A stretch of 64,000 nucleotides of DNA from Streptomyces sp. ADI96-02 (GTDB taxonomy: Bacteria; Actinomycetota; Actinomycetes; Streptomycetales; Streptomycetaceae), in the NCBI RefSeq assembly GCF_003846185.1, contig NZ_ML123034.1, positions 5,441,418 to 5,505,417 on the forward strand, written 5' to 3'. Of the stretch, positions 49,151 through 58,157 are shown piece after piece. The translations under genes were made by a program, and so were the position numbers. Within the stretch, counting starts at the first letter, position 1. The number at the start of each line of letters is the position of its first letter. The notes beneath the pieces are model-generated. The model was given only the letters and a program-made list of their open reading frames with translations, had not been told where the DNA came from and did not search any database.

Positions 49151-50737
49151 TCAGCCGTTCGGCGGGGGCGGGGGAGCGGTGGGGTCGGCGGACTGGAAGC
49201 GGTGCTCGGCGAGCACACCGGTCTTGTGCCGTTGGACGAACCAGTAGTAGGCGAAGCCGCCGACGGCGACGATGCCGATGAAGAGGAACGCGCCCCAGCG
49301 CAGATACCAGTGCTGCGGGCCCGTCGCGTTGTACACCTCGGCCCGGGGCCAGGCGAGGTTGAGCGACATCGCCGCTCCCCAGAGCACCGCCAGGACGTTG
49401 ATCGGCAGCCCCCAGCGGCCCAGCGAGAACTTGCCCTCGCGCGGTTCCCACCGGCCGCGCAGCCGCTGGACCAGCATGGGCAGGGTGACCAGCAGATACG
49501 CCAGGTAGATCATGATGATCGCGATGCTGGTGATCACCGAGAAGATCTGCGGCTGGTTGATGTTGACCACCAGGATCACCACGCCCACCACGCCGATCAC
49601 CACGGCCGGTACCACGGGCGTCCGGAAGCGGGGGCTGACCCGGGCGAGCTTCGTGCCGGCGGGCAGGTTGTTGTCCCGCGCCATGGCGAACATCAGCCGG
49701 ATGCCGGCCGCCTGCACGGCCAGGACGCAGACCGTGATCGCGATGACGACCGCCCAGAGGAAGACCTCTCCGACGGTGTGCCCCAGCGTCTCCAGCACCA
49801 CGTACTGCAAGCCGCCCGTGGCCAGCTCCTCGGCGTGCAGGTCCGGCACCGACAGCAGCGCGAACAGCAGGATGAACGCGCCGATGAGGAACGACGCGAT
49901 GAGCGCCCGCAGGATGGCCCTCGGCGCGTTGCGGCCCGGGTTGTGCGACTCCTCGCCGAGCGAGGACGCGGTGTCGAAGCCGTACATGACGTACGCCGAG
50001 GCCAGGGAGGCGGTGAGGAACGCGCCGAAGTAACCGAGCGACTGACCGGCCCCCAGACCGTCCGTCTGGGTCAGCGCGCTGCTGGGGCCGCGGGTGATGT
50101 GGGCCCCGAGGAAGATGATCAGCGCCACGGCGGCGATGAGCTCGATGAAGACGCCCGCGGAGTTGATCCGGGCCATGAGCTTCACCCCGAACGCGTTCAC
50201 CACCGTGGAGAACAGGATGAGCACGGTGCCCAGCAGCACCGCGTTCGCCGCCTGGTCGTTCCGGCCGCTGCCGTCCCCGACGAACTGGAACCAGCTGTCG
50301 ATCTGCGGCAGCGTGATCTGGTAGGCCAACGCCACGGCGGACAGCGTCACCATCGTGGCCGTCATCATCATCCAGCCGCCGAGCCAGCCCACGTGCGGAC
50401 CGCCCATGTTCTTCGCCCAGTTGTAGATGGAACCGGCCACCGGGTACCGGGCGGCCAGCTCGCAGAAGCACAGCGCCACCATGAGCTGGCCGACGAAGAC
50501 CATCGGCCAGGACCACCAGTAGGCCGGGCCGCCGAAGCTGATGCCGAAGTAGAACAGCTGGAAGGTGCCGGTGAGGATCGAGATGTAGCTGATCCCGGCG
50601 GCGAAGGTGTGGAAGTTGCCCAGCGTCCGCTTGAGCTCCGGCCGGTACCCCAGCTCGCCCAGCGCGTCGTCGTCGTCCTGGGTCTGGGTCCTCGGCGGCG
50701 TCGCGGGGCCCTGCCCGCCTCCCGCGCCGGTGCTCAC
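49151..50737 (-). CDS. APC-family amino acid/amine permease
   Basis: A 528-residue membrane protein with 12 spans. FHTFAAGISYISILTGTFQL opens the first span and YGFDTASSLGEESHNPGRNA is the family's conserved loop (GFDT..GEE). It is closest in look to the amine/GABA-choline permease (ACT) branch of the APC superfamily. The GTG start overlaps the aldehyde dehydrogenase stop by four bases. In a choline/betaine operon it is a candidate choline or amine importer, unusual in that BCCT or ABC carriers are the textbook choice. The C-terminus is cytoplasmic and proline-rich. Confidence 0.83.
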   Translation of the reverse strand: MSTGAGGGQGPATPPRTQTQDDDDALGELGYRPELKRTLGNFHTFAAGISYISILTGTFQLFYFGISFGGPAYWWSWPMVFVGQLMVALCFCELAARYPVAGSIYNWAKNMGGPHVGWLGGWMMMTATMVTLSAVALAYQITLPQIDSWFQFVGDGSGRNDQAANAVLLGTVLILFSTVVNAFGVKLMARINSAGVFIELIAAVALIIFLGAHITRGPSSALTQTDGLGAGQSLGYFGAFLTASLASAYVMYGFDTASSLGEESHNPGRNAPRAILRALIASFLIGAFILLFALLSVPDLHAEELATGGLQYVVLETLGHTVGEVFLWAVVIAITVCVLAVQAAGIRLMFAMARDNNLPAGTKLARVSPRFRTPVVPAVVIGVVGVVILVVNINQPQIFSVITSIAIIMIYLAYLLVTLPMLVQRLRGRWEPREGKFSLGRWGLPINVLAVLWGAAMSLNLAWPRAEVYNATGPQHWYLRWGAFLFIGIVAVGGFAYYWFVQRHKTGVLAEHRFQSADPTAPPPPPNG

Positions 50738-52203
50738 TCGAACCACCGCTGCGGGACCGCGGCCACGTTGCGCCAGATGTGCTTGGCCTCCTGGTACTCG
50801 GCCAGCCCGGCCGGTCCCAGCTCGCGGCCGAAGCCGGACTGCTTCATGCCGCCCCATTCCGCCTGCGGTACGTAGGGGTGGAAGTCGTTGATCCAGACGG
50901 TGCCCGCACGCAGCCGGGAGGCGACCCGGTGGGCCCGTCCGCCGTCCTGCGTCCAGACCGCGCCCGCCAGGCCGTACACGGTGTCGTTCGCCATGCGGAC
51001 CGCGTCGTCCTCGTCGCGGAACCGCTCGACGGTGAGCACCGGCCCGAACGACTCGTCCCGCACCACGGACATCCGGGAGGTGCACTCGTCGAGCACCGTC
51101 GGCGGGTAGTAGAAGCCGTCCGCCAGCGCGGGATCGCTCGGCCGCTCGCCGCCGCAGCGCAGCACCGCGCCCTCGGCGACGCCCTCGGCCACGTACGCCT
51201 CCACCTTGTCCCGGTGCGCGGCGGAGATCAGCGGACCGCTGCGGGCGTCCTCGTCGAAGGGCCCGCCGAGCCTGATCCGGCGGGCCCGCGCGACCAGCTC
51301 GTCGACGAACCGGTCGTGCAGCTCGTCCTGGACCAGGAGCCGCGCCCCGGCGGAACACACCTGGCCGGAGTGGAGGAACACGGCCATCAGCGCGTAGTCG
51401 ACGGCGGTCTCGAACGCGGCGTCGGCGAAGACGATGTTGGGGTTCTTGCCGCCCAGCTCCAGGGCGATCTTCTTCACCGTGGGCGCGGCGGCGGCCATGA
51501 TGCGCCGCCCGGTGACGAGTCCGCCCGTGAACGACACCATGTCCACCCGGGCGTCCTCGGTGAGCGGCGCGCCGACGACGGCCCCCGCCCCGAGCACCAG
51601 GTTGGCGACGCCGTCGGGCAGCCCCGCCTCGGCCAGCAGCCGCATGAGCAGGACGGCGGTGTGCGGGGTCAGCTCGCTGGGCTTGAGGACGAAGGTGTTG
51701 CCGGCCGCGAGCGCCGGAGCGACCTTCCAGGCCGTCTGGAGCAGCGGATAGTTCCACGGGGTGATGAGCGCGCAGACGCCGACGGGTTCGTGGACGATAC
51801 GGCTGTCCGTGTCGGGGCTGCCGGTGTCGACGACCCGGTCCGTGCCCCCGGCGGCGGCCAGATTGCCGAAGTAGCGGAAGCAGTTCGCGATGTCGTCCAT
51901 GTCGTAGGCGCTCTCGACCAGCCGCTTGCCGGTGTCCAGGGACTCGGCGCGGGCGAACACCGCCTTGTCGCGCTCCAGCAGGTCGGCCACGCGCAGCAGC
52001 AGCCGCCCCCGCTCCGCGGCCGCCGTACCGGGCCAGGGCCCTTCGTCGAAGGCCCGCCGGGCGGCGGCGACCGCGGCCAGCGCGTCCTCGGCCCCGCCTT
52101 CGTCGACGGTCGCCACCGGGGCGCCGTCGGCGGGGCAGCGGATCTCACGCGTCCCGCCGTCGGCCGCGGCGGTCCACTGGCCGCCGATGAACAGCTCCGG
52201 CAT
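50734..52203 (-). CDS. Aldehyde dehydrogenase, probable betaine-aldehyde dehydrogenase
   Basis: A 489-residue NAD(P)-dependent aldehyde dehydrogenase of full length. Signatures: PWNYPLLQTAWKVAPALAAG, FVLKPSELTPHTA, FTGGLVTGRRIM, the catalytic Glu in LELGGKNPNIVF and the catalytic Cys in HSGQVCSAGARLLVQ. The opening FIGGQWTAAADGGTREI and the TDSRIVHEPVGVC region resemble betaine-aldehyde and aminoaldehyde dehydrogenases. It is the first gene of the operon with the permease and GMC enzyme. An inverted CTTAC/GTAAG repeat lies just upstream. Aminoaldehydes are alternative substrates. Confidence 0.87.
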   Translation of the reverse strand: MPELFIGGQWTAAADGGTREIRCPADGAPVATVDEGGAEDALAAVAAARRAFDEGPWPGTAAAERGRLLLRVADLLERDKAVFARAESLDTGKRLVESAYDMDDIANCFRYFGNLAAAGGTDRVVDTGSPDTDSRIVHEPVGVCALITPWNYPLLQTAWKVAPALAAGNTFVLKPSELTPHTAVLLMRLLAEAGLPDGVANLVLGAGAVVGAPLTEDARVDMVSFTGGLVTGRRIMAAAAPTVKKIALELGGKNPNIVFADAAFETAVDYALMAVFLHSGQVCSAGARLLVQDELHDRFVDELVARARRIRLGGPFDEDARSGPLISAAHRDKVEAYVAEGVAEGAVLRCGGERPSDPALADGFYYPPTVLDECTSRMSVVRDESFGPVLTVERFRDEDDAVRMANDTVYGLAGAVWTQDGGRAHRVASRLRAGTVWINDFHPYVPQAEWGGMKQSGFGRELGPAGLAEYQEAKHIWRNVAAVPQRWFE

Positions 52204-52638
52204 GCGCTCCTCCAGTTGCCTCTGTGGCTATCCCCTTACAGAAGGTAAGCGCAGGGGGCGCAGCGCGCAGCGTAAGAGGCCCGGGGAATTCGTGTCGAGG
52301 TGCGTGCGGCGGTCGGCGATCGCAGCCGCCGCCGACGCCGCGGGCGGTGCCGCCGTCCGCCGGAAGGCGGGCCGCGCCCGGCTCCGGCCGATCGCCCGCA
52401 CGGGCCGGTCATCCGGACCACGTCAGCACGCCGGAAGGTCCTGGTGGACCGCAACGGGTCCGAGGCCCCGGCTTCACTCGATGGAGTGACTGCCCGGATG
52501 CTCCCGGTTTCCGCGGGGTAGATCGCGCCGGTACGCACGGTGGTCCGGCCGCCCGCCCGCCCGCACTCCGCGACGCGGGCGGGCGGCCCGGACCACCGAC
52601 AGAGAAGACGTCTCCAGCACCATGGAAGGGATCAGTCC
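52204..52638. other. 435-base divergent intergenic region
   Basis: It separates the betaine-type operon (minus) from the hydrolase gene (plus). I see no gene: the open frames are Arg-rich GC artefacts. It holds the CTTAC/GTAAG element near 52240 and a TCACTC/GAGTGA 6-bp inverted repeat around 52475-52490. Promoters for both directions are expected here. Confidence 0.5.
52235..52249. promoter_or_regulatory. Candidate operator of the betaine-type operon
   Basis: CTTACAGAAGGTAAG is a perfect 5-bp inverted repeat with 5-base spacer, 32-46 bases before the aldehyde dehydrogenase ATG, where it would overlap the core promoter. No regulator gene is adjacent. Confidence 0.35.
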
Positions 52639-53838
52639 TTGACTGAGCAGCCCGAGCCCGCAGTCGAGCCGTTCGGCTTCCTCGCCCCGCCCGCTCCGCC
52701 TGAGGCCCCCAAGGCCCCGGAACCCGACGCCACGTGGACACTGCCCGGCGGCACGGCCTGGGTGTACTACGGGGCCGATCACGACGGGCTCACGAAGCCG
52801 GTGATCCTCTCCGACGGGTTCAACACCGGCCCGAGCGACCTGAACGCCCTCTGGAACGGGCTGGACCGCGGCGGTTACCCCTTCGCGACGCGGCTCCGCG
52901 AGCGCGGCCACGACCTGGTCCTGATCGGCTACGACGAACGCAGCGCCTCGATCCTGGACAACGCCCGGACCGCGACGGCCTGCGTCCAGCGCGCGATCGC
53001 CGAACGGATCGGCGACGCCCGCCTCACGGTCGGCGGGTTCAGCATGGGCGGCCTGGTCACCCGCTACGCGCTCGCCAGGATGGAGCACCAGCAGGTCGAC
53101 CACCAGGTCGCGACCTACGTCTCGTTCGACAGCCCGCACCGCGGCGCCTGGATCCCCGTCGCGCTCCAGGCCCTGGCCCACTTCCTCAAGGCCACGCCCG
53201 CCCTGTCGAAGCAGATCAACAGTCCTGCCGCCCGCCAGCTCCTGTGGCGGCACATCGAGACCGCCGAGGACACGCCCCGCGAGGACCCGCTGCGCACCGA
53301 GTTCCTGCGCGAGCTCGGAAACGTCGGCTCCTGGCCCCGGATCCCGCGGCTGCTCGGCGTCGCCAACGGCTCCGGCGACGGGAGCGGCAACGGCGTCAAG
53401 GCCGGTGTCGACGCGATCCGGGTGACCTCCGGCTGGTTCACCGGCACCACGCTGCGCACCCAGTCCGCGGGGGACGACCAGGAGGTGGCCAGGCTCAAGG
53501 GCCTGCTCTCGGAGAAGCGTGCCGTCACCCACGGCATGCCCGAGCTGGACGGCGCGCCCGGCGGCACGCTGGCGAGCTTCGGCATCGCCGGCGAGAAGCT
53601 GCGGCTCACCGGAAAGGTCGACATCGAGCCCGGTACCGAATCGATCTGCTTCGTCCCGTCGGTCAGCGCGGTCGCCGTCCGCGACCTCGACGAGCAGGAC
53701 GACCTGTACGTGGACGTCGACCAACTGGACCCGGACCAGAGCGAGCTGGACGAGTTCCTGCTCTCGTCCAGCAACACCCCGCACACGTTCATGAGCGAGG
53801 AACTGGCCACCTGGATCCTGGACCGCCTGCCTTCCTGA
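52639..53838 (+). CDS. Alpha/beta-hydrolase (lipase/esterase-like) protein
   Basis: A 399-residue protein. KPVILSDGFNTGPSDLNALW is the oxyanion-loop region, VGGFSMGGLVTRYAL the nucleophile elbow (GFSMGG, Ser), and VSFDSPHRGAWIPVALQALA the following strand typical of lipase/PGAP1-like hydrolases. No signal peptide is seen, so it is probably cytoplasmic. The TTG at 52639 is chosen because GGAAGGGA stands 7 bases before it and upstream codons are unlike protein. Substrate unknown. Confidence 0.72.
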   Translation: MTEQPEPAVEPFGFLAPPAPPEAPKAPEPDATWTLPGGTAWVYYGADHDGLTKPVILSDGFNTGPSDLNALWNGLDRGGYPFATRLRERGHDLVLIGYDERSASILDNARTATACVQRAIAERIGDARLTVGGFSMGGLVTRYALARMEHQQVDHQVATYVSFDSPHRGAWIPVALQALAHFLKATPALSKQINSPAARQLLWRHIETAEDTPREDPLRTEFLRELGNVGSWPRIPRLLGVANGSGDGSGNGVKAGVDAIRVTSGWFTGTTLRTQSAGDDQEVARLKGLLSEKRAVTHGMPELDGAPGGTLASFGIAGEKLRLTGKVDIEPGTESICFVPSVSAVAVRDLDEQDDLYVDVDQLDPDQSELDEFLLSSSNTPHTFMSEELATWILDRLPS

Positions 53839-53861
53839 CGGCCGACCGGCCCTGAGAGCGT

Positions 53862-53895
53862 CCGACCGACCCGGCATGCCTGCCTGGTCGGTCGG
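53862..53895 (+). terminator. Terminator after the hydrolase gene
   Basis: CCGACCGACC (53862-53871) and GGTCGGTCGG (53886-53895) form a perfect 10-bp stem with a 14-base loop, 23 bases after the stop codon. Confidence 0.65.
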
Positions 53896-53993
53896 GCTGT
53901 TCGCTCAGCAGCGCCGTACGGGAGGAGGGGGAGCCGGCCGCCGCCCGCGCGGGCCTGGCCGGCCACCTGCCTCTGCTGCCCCGTTCTGGCTGG

Positions 53994-55145
53994 TCAGTGC
54001 CCCGCGTCCGCGTCGCCGCCGTCGTCGCCGGGCTGGAGGCCCGCGGTCCACCTCTCCTCGATACGGCCGAGTCTCCACACGGCGAACGCCACGATCCAGG
54101 TGGCGACGAAGAGGCCGACGACGAGATAGCCGACGACGTTGAGATCGAGCCCGCCGACCCAGTCCCAGAACGCGCCGTGGAGGCCGAGCTTGTCGCCGAT
54201 CAGGCCGAGGAGTTCGACCGTGCCGACGACGAGTGCCACGGCCACGGACAGGCCGGTGATCGTGAGGTTGTAGTAGACCTTCCGGACCGGTCTGGAGAAC
54301 GCCCAGCCGTAGGCGAAGTTCATGAAGGTGCCGTCGACCGTGTCCAGCAGGGACATACCGGCGGCGAAGAGGACCGGCAGACACAGGATCGCGTACCAGG
54401 GCAGCCCGGAGGCGGCTCCGGTACCGGCCAGGACGAGCAGGGCGATCTCGGTGGCGGTGTCGAAGCCGAGCCCGAAGAGCAGCCCGAGCGGGTACATCTG
54501 CCACGGCTTGGTGATGGACTTCATCAGCCGTCCGAGGAGCCGGTTCATGAAGCCGCGGTTGTCGAGCCGTTCCTCCAGCGCGGCTTCGTCGTAGTGACCG
54601 GAGCGCATCTCGCGGAAGGCCTTCCAGATCCCGGCCAGGATGACCAGGTTGATGATCGCGATGGCGTAGAGGAAGACGCCGGAGACGGTGGTGCCGATCC
54701 ACCCCGTCACGTTGTGGAGCTGGGAGTCGTCGTTCTCGACGGGCCCCGCCAGCGCCCTGACGCCGAGGGAGAGCAGCACGGCCAGCGCGAAGACGATGCT
54801 GGAGTGGCCGAGGGAGAACCAGAAGCCGACCGACAGCGGACGCCGGCCTTCGTGCATGAGCTTGCGGGTGGTGTTGTCGATGGCGGCGATGTGGTCGGCG
54901 TCGAACGCGTGCCGCATGCCGAGGGTGTAGGCGGTGACGCCGATGCCGATGCCGAAGGTCTTCTCGCCCAGGCTGTAGTGCGCGGGGGCGACGATCGCGA
55001 CCAGCGTGAACCACCCGACCACGTGGAGCGCGGCGATGAACGCCGCCATCCCCGCCACCCGCCGCCATTCCGCACGCGTCATGGCCCCCGCGAGCCGCCG
55101 CCGACGGGAACGGGAAAGGGCTGGTCGGGCCGGAGAGGCTGCCAT
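53994..55145 (-). CDS. Nickel/cobalt transporter (NiCoT, HoxN/NixA family)
   Basis: A 383-residue protein with eight spans. The NiCoT signature RHAFDADHIAAIDN (span 2) and LGFDTATEIALLVLAG, plus LGHSSIVFALA, identify the family and its metal-selective His/Asp residues. It imports Ni2+ or Co2+ at high affinity. The ATG at 55145 is chosen; the frame stays open far upstream but without family similarity. A Nur-box match 56-72 bases upstream predicts nickel-dependent repression. The C-terminal tail is acidic and ends DGGDADAGH. Confidence 0.92.
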   Translation of the reverse strand: MAASPARPALSRSRRRRLAGAMTRAEWRRVAGMAAFIAALHVVGWFTLVAIVAPAHYSLGEKTFGIGIGVTAYTLGMRHAFDADHIAAIDNTTRKLMHEGRRPLSVGFWFSLGHSSIVFALAVLLSLGVRALAGPVENDDSQLHNVTGWIGTTVSGVFLYAIAIINLVILAGIWKAFREMRSGHYDEAALEERLDNRGFMNRLLGRLMKSITKPWQMYPLGLLFGLGFDTATEIALLVLAGTGAASGLPWYAILCLPVLFAAGMSLLDTVDGTFMNFAYGWAFSRPVRKVYYNLTITGLSVAVALVVGTVELLGLIGDKLGLHGAFWDWVGGLDLNVVGYLVVGLFVATWIVAFAVWRLGRIEERWTAGLQPGDDGGDADAGH

Positions 55146-55200
55146 GAGCGCCTTCTTCTCTCTCGCTTCGCCCCCGAGTCCTATCGCGCAGAGGATGCCC

Positions 55201-55217
55201 CTGCAACTTATGTGCAA
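55201..55217 (-). promoter_or_regulatory. Nur box upstream of the nickel transporter gene
   Basis: Read on the minus strand, TTGCAC-ATAAG-TTGCAG matches the Streptomyces Nur consensus tTGCaa-N5-ttGCAA at most positions. Nur is the nickel-responsive Fur-family repressor known to control nickel transport genes. The site is 56-72 bases before the ATG. Confidence 0.7.
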
Positions 55218-55382
55218 GAAGTCTCGCGGCGGACCCGGCCACCGCCGACCGCCGACCCCCGGTATCGCGACGGCGTCCCGGGCCCCCGCATCCGTCCACC
55301 CTGGTCGCGGGGGCTCCGGGGCGGCTGGGGCAGGATGAGGCGGGAGTCCGTCGTGGCGCGGACCGGACAGAGAGGATGTTCC

Positions 55383-56279
55383 ATGTCGCGTTGGATCATT
55401 GTCGCGACCGCCGTGGATGCGGAGTCGGCCGGAGTTCGGACCCTGGCCGATCTGGAATGCGATGAGAAGGAGGCCGCAGAGGAACTCCTGGACATGGTCA
55501 ACACCTACGAGGGAGGCGTTTCCGAGGTTGCCCGGCGCGAGGTCTTCGCCTTCACGGAACGCTCCTATCTCGTACGGATATCCGGTCACAAGTCGCAGGC
55601 CGAGCACTTCATACGGATGGCAGAGCTGGTGTCCGACACCGACCGGTCGCCCGAGGAAACGGCAGCGTCCCCCGAAGCGGGTTCGCCCGGGTCGGCGCCG
55701 TGGTTCGCTCCCGCGCCCGTCGCCGACGTCGAGCCCTTGCTGCCGGCCGGCCTCGAAATGGTCGAGCCGTACGGAGGTGGAACGGGATTCCGTTTCAAGA
55801 TCCGCAACGTGACGATCGACGGCCATGACGACGTGGCATTCGTCCGCGGCGGCGGTTCCCACGAGGTGCGGTTCGATCTGCTGCACGACTGCTCGGAGTG
55901 CGGCAACGCCATCAACCAGGTGATCGTCGGCCTGGCGGGCGAGGACCGCGCCCAGGCATCGGTGTGGAATGGAAAGCAGCGCAGCGGCGGGGAACTGAAG
56001 GTGGTCAACCCGGGCACGAGTGTCGCGGCGGCGGCGGAGGACAATCCGGGGCCGGCCGAATGGGTGAACGTGTCGTGCGACATCGTCGTGCCCGACGAGC
56101 CGGGCACCTATTCGATTCGGGCGCGTTATTCGCAGGCCTACCAGGGGCGGGTGATGACCGCCGAAGGGCGCGAGGTTCCCCAGTCCGAATCCCAGGACGC
56201 ACTGGGCTGGTGGAAAGTCGACCGCCCGGACGGGCCCGGCCCGGAATCGACCATAGGCACCATCGTCGTCGAGCCCTGA
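55383..56279 (+). CDS. Unknown two-part protein with a CxxC-bearing beta-rich C-terminus
   Basis: A 298-residue soluble protein I do not recognise. Residues 1-85 (MSRWIIVATAVDAESAGVRT to HFIRMAELV) form a small alpha/beta module; a proline-rich linker leads to a beta-rich C-terminal domain (about 115-298). That domain has SHEVRFDLLHDCSECGNAIN, a second Cys in WVNVSCDIVVPDEPGTYSIR, and repeated VxF/YxIRA strands that look immunoglobulin-like (inference). ATG 55383 follows GAGAGGA. Flanking genes give no functional link. Confidence 0.7.
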   Translation: MSRWIIVATAVDAESAGVRTLADLECDEKEAAEELLDMVNTYEGGVSEVARREVFAFTERSYLVRISGHKSQAEHFIRMAELVSDTDRSPEETAASPEAGSPGSAPWFAPAPVADVEPLLPAGLEMVEPYGGGTGFRFKIRNVTIDGHDDVAFVRGGGSHEVRFDLLHDCSECGNAINQVIVGLAGEDRAQASVWNGKQRSGGELKVVNPGTSVAAAAEDNPGPAEWVNVSCDIVVPDEPGTYSIRARYSQAYQGRVMTAEGREVPQSESQDALGWWKVDRPDGPGPESTIGTIVVEP

Positions 56280-56312
56280 GAGGGCCCGGCCCGTCGGCGG
56301 CGTCGCGGCGAA

Positions 56313-56342
56313 GACGGACGACGGGCCGGCCCGTCGTCCGTC
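56313..56342. terminator. 30-bp perfect palindrome between convergent genes
   Basis: The 30 bases from 56313 to 56342 are perfectly self-complementary, centred on GGGCCGGCCC. Transcribed from either side they fold into a hairpin of about 13 bp with a four-base loop. Lying 33 bases past one stop and 38 before the other, it is a likely bidirectional terminator. Confidence 0.7.
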
Positions 56343-56380
56343 GGCCGCTCGCCGGACGTTGCAGCGCGTGTGGTCTTCCC

Positions 56381-57472
56381 TCAGGCGTCGGGGCCCGGGT
56401 CGAGCGTGGTGAGGGCGGTGGCGATCTGGTCGAGGCGGGCGGGGTCGAGCGAGTAGAGGACGTAGTAGCCCTCGCGGCGGGTGGTGGTGAGTCCCGCCCG
56501 GGTGAGCTGGTGGAGGTGGCGGGAGGTCACGGACGGGGACAGGCCGAGGAGGGTGGCGAGTTCCTGGGTGCTGCGGCTCCGGGCGGCGAGGTGGGCCATG
56601 ATCTGCAGGCGCGGCGCGGCGGCCAGGGCGCGTAGAGCGGTGAGGGTGTCCTCCTGGCTGGTGGGCCGGGCGGCCGAGGCGGGGGTCAGGGGCAGGGCGG
56701 GGTAGGTGATCCGCAGGGGCCAGGGGGCGTCGCAGGTGACGCGGACGTGCGGCCAGACGTAGTGACTGGCGGTGAACGTGACCGGGCGGTCGTGGGTGGC
56801 GGCGATGTCGTGGTGGTGCGGACGGTCGAGCCGGAGCGTCCGCCCGGCGGGGTCGATGCGGATCCGGGGGACCAGGGTGCGGAGCATCACGAACAGGCCC
56901 TGGTGGGCGATCCGGGACCCCGCCCGTGCGATCGACTCGTACAGGGAGGGCTCGACGCGCTCCCACTCCTCGGCGAAGGCGGCACTCCAGTAGTCCTCCA
57001 GAGCCGTCAGCGCGTCCTCCAGGACGGAGCAGGGATCGGTGAGGACGCGGCTCAGTCGCGCCGCACGGCCGTCGTCGGCCCGCTGGAGCTCCGCGAGGGC
57101 CGCGTCGCGGGCGACGGGGTCCTGGACGAGGTCGTGGCCGGAGTGGCGGGTGGTGTCGACAAGGGTCTCGGCGAGTTCGGCGGCGAGCAGGGCGGGCGGC
57201 AGGGCCCGGACGGCGGCGGTCTGGTCCGCGAAGCCGGCGTCGTGGTCTCCCGCCCGGCTCTCGAAGAACGCCGGGATGTAGTCGGAGACGACGAAGCGCT
57301 CTTCCCGCATCCGCCGGCGCAGCGCGGCGGGCAGCCGACGGCACCGCCGCACCCACGGCACGTGCAGGGAGTGGTGGCCGGGGTCGGTCAGCACGTGCCA
57401 GGAATGGACGGTTTCGAGCAGCGGTGAGACGGAGAAGGCGATGTCCTCCTCGGCCGTCTCGGTGAAGCGCAT
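56381..57472 (-). CDS. ArsR-type winged-helix regulator with DUF5937-like N-terminus
   Basis: A 363-residue regulator. The first 250 residues (MRFTETAEEDIAFSVSPLLE, later HYVWPHVRVTCDAPWPLRIT) match the DUF5937 type; the C-terminus is an ArsR-like helix-turn-helix (LRALAAAPRLQIMAHLAARS, TQELATLLGLSPSVTSRHLH, QLTRAGLTTTRREGYYVLYS). It is divergent from the YbaK gene. Start ATG at 57472 is chosen; a GTG at 57499 is possible. Ligand unknown. Confidence 0.82.
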   Translation of the reverse strand: MRFTETAEEDIAFSVSPLLETVHSWHVLTDPGHHSLHVPWVRRCRRLPAALRRRMREERFVVSDYIPAFFESRAGDHDAGFADQTAAVRALPPALLAAELAETLVDTTRHSGHDLVQDPVARDAALAELQRADDGRAARLSRVLTDPCSVLEDALTALEDYWSAAFAEEWERVEPSLYESIARAGSRIAHQGLFVMLRTLVPRIRIDPAGRTLRLDRPHHHDIAATHDRPVTFTASHYVWPHVRVTCDAPWPLRITYPALPLTPASAARPTSQEDTLTALRALAAAPRLQIMAHLAARSRSTQELATLLGLSPSVTSRHLHQLTRAGLTTTRREGYYVLYSLDPARLDQIATALTTLDPGPDA

Positions 57473-57620
57473 GGTGATCACGATTGCAGGATTCCACAAT
57501 CAGTTGATCGGATCTCGCCACGTCGATCAGGCTCAGGAGCAGACCGCACCGGATTCCCGCAGGTCACCCCTCCCTCGCTCCCGATCTTTCCCCCCTCCGA
57601 ACCGAAAGCCGCGGCCCTTG

Positions 57621-58091
57621 ATGAGTACGCCCGAAGCACCCTGGCGAGCCGTGCTGGACGCGGACGGCTGCGCGTACACCGTCCACGAGCACGCCGCCGC
57701 GCACAGCGTCGCCGAACGTCAGGCACTGCCCTTCCCCTGGACGCGGGCCGTCAAGACGCTCGCCTTCACCACCCCCGACACTCCGCTCCTGCTCGTGGCC
57801 CTCCGGGCGGCGGACGGAGTGGACTTCGCCCGCGTCGCGGCCGCCGCCGGCACCAGCCGCTCCCGGCTGCGGCCGGCGGACGGCGGACTCCTCGCCGCGG
57901 AGGGCCTGGTGCCGGGCGGTATCCCGCCGGTCAGCCACCGGCCCGGAGTGCCGTGCCTGATCGACACCGCGGTCGTCGAACCGGCTCGGCCCGTCTACTG
58001 CGGAGGCGGATCCGCCGGCCGCACCCTTCACCTCGACTCCGCCGTCCTCGCACGCCTTCCGCGCGCCCGGGTGGCGACCGTGTCCCGGTAA
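57621..58091 (+). CDS. YbaK/EbsC-type aminoacyl-tRNA deacylase
   Basis: A 156-residue protein with the YbaK/aa-tRNA editing fold: YTVHEHAAAHSVAERQAL, the conserved Lys in AVKTLAFTTPDTPLLLVAL, and GGIPPVSHRPGVPCLID near the C-terminus (GGVSPxG-type loop). Such proteins hydrolyse mischarged tRNAs or act as stand-alone editing factors. The ATG at 57621 has no strong ribosome site. It is followed 66 bases later by the LysE exporter gene. Confidence 0.82.
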   Translation: MSTPEAPWRAVLDADGCAYTVHEHAAAHSVAERQALPFPWTRAVKTLAFTTPDTPLLLVALRAADGVDFARVAAAAGTSRSRLRPADGGLLAAEGLVPGGIPPVSHRPGVPCLIDTAVVEPARPVYCGGGSAGRTLHLDSAVLARLPRARVATVSR

Positions 58092-58157
58092 CCCACGCCG
58101 ACCTTGCTTCGACGGCTCCCCGAGGCCGCGCGGCAGAGATTCAGAAAGCTCCCGCCC

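Noticed and set aside
52236..52538. Arg-rich 100-codon frame in the gap beside the betaine-type operon.
   Set aside because: Composition is that of noncoding high-GC sequence, no ribosome site, no recognisable motif.
55146..57521. Upstream extension of the nickel transporter frame to a 1175-residue protein.
   Set aside because: The extension is Pro/Arg-rich, antisense to the unknown protein gene, and crosses the regulator gene in another frame.
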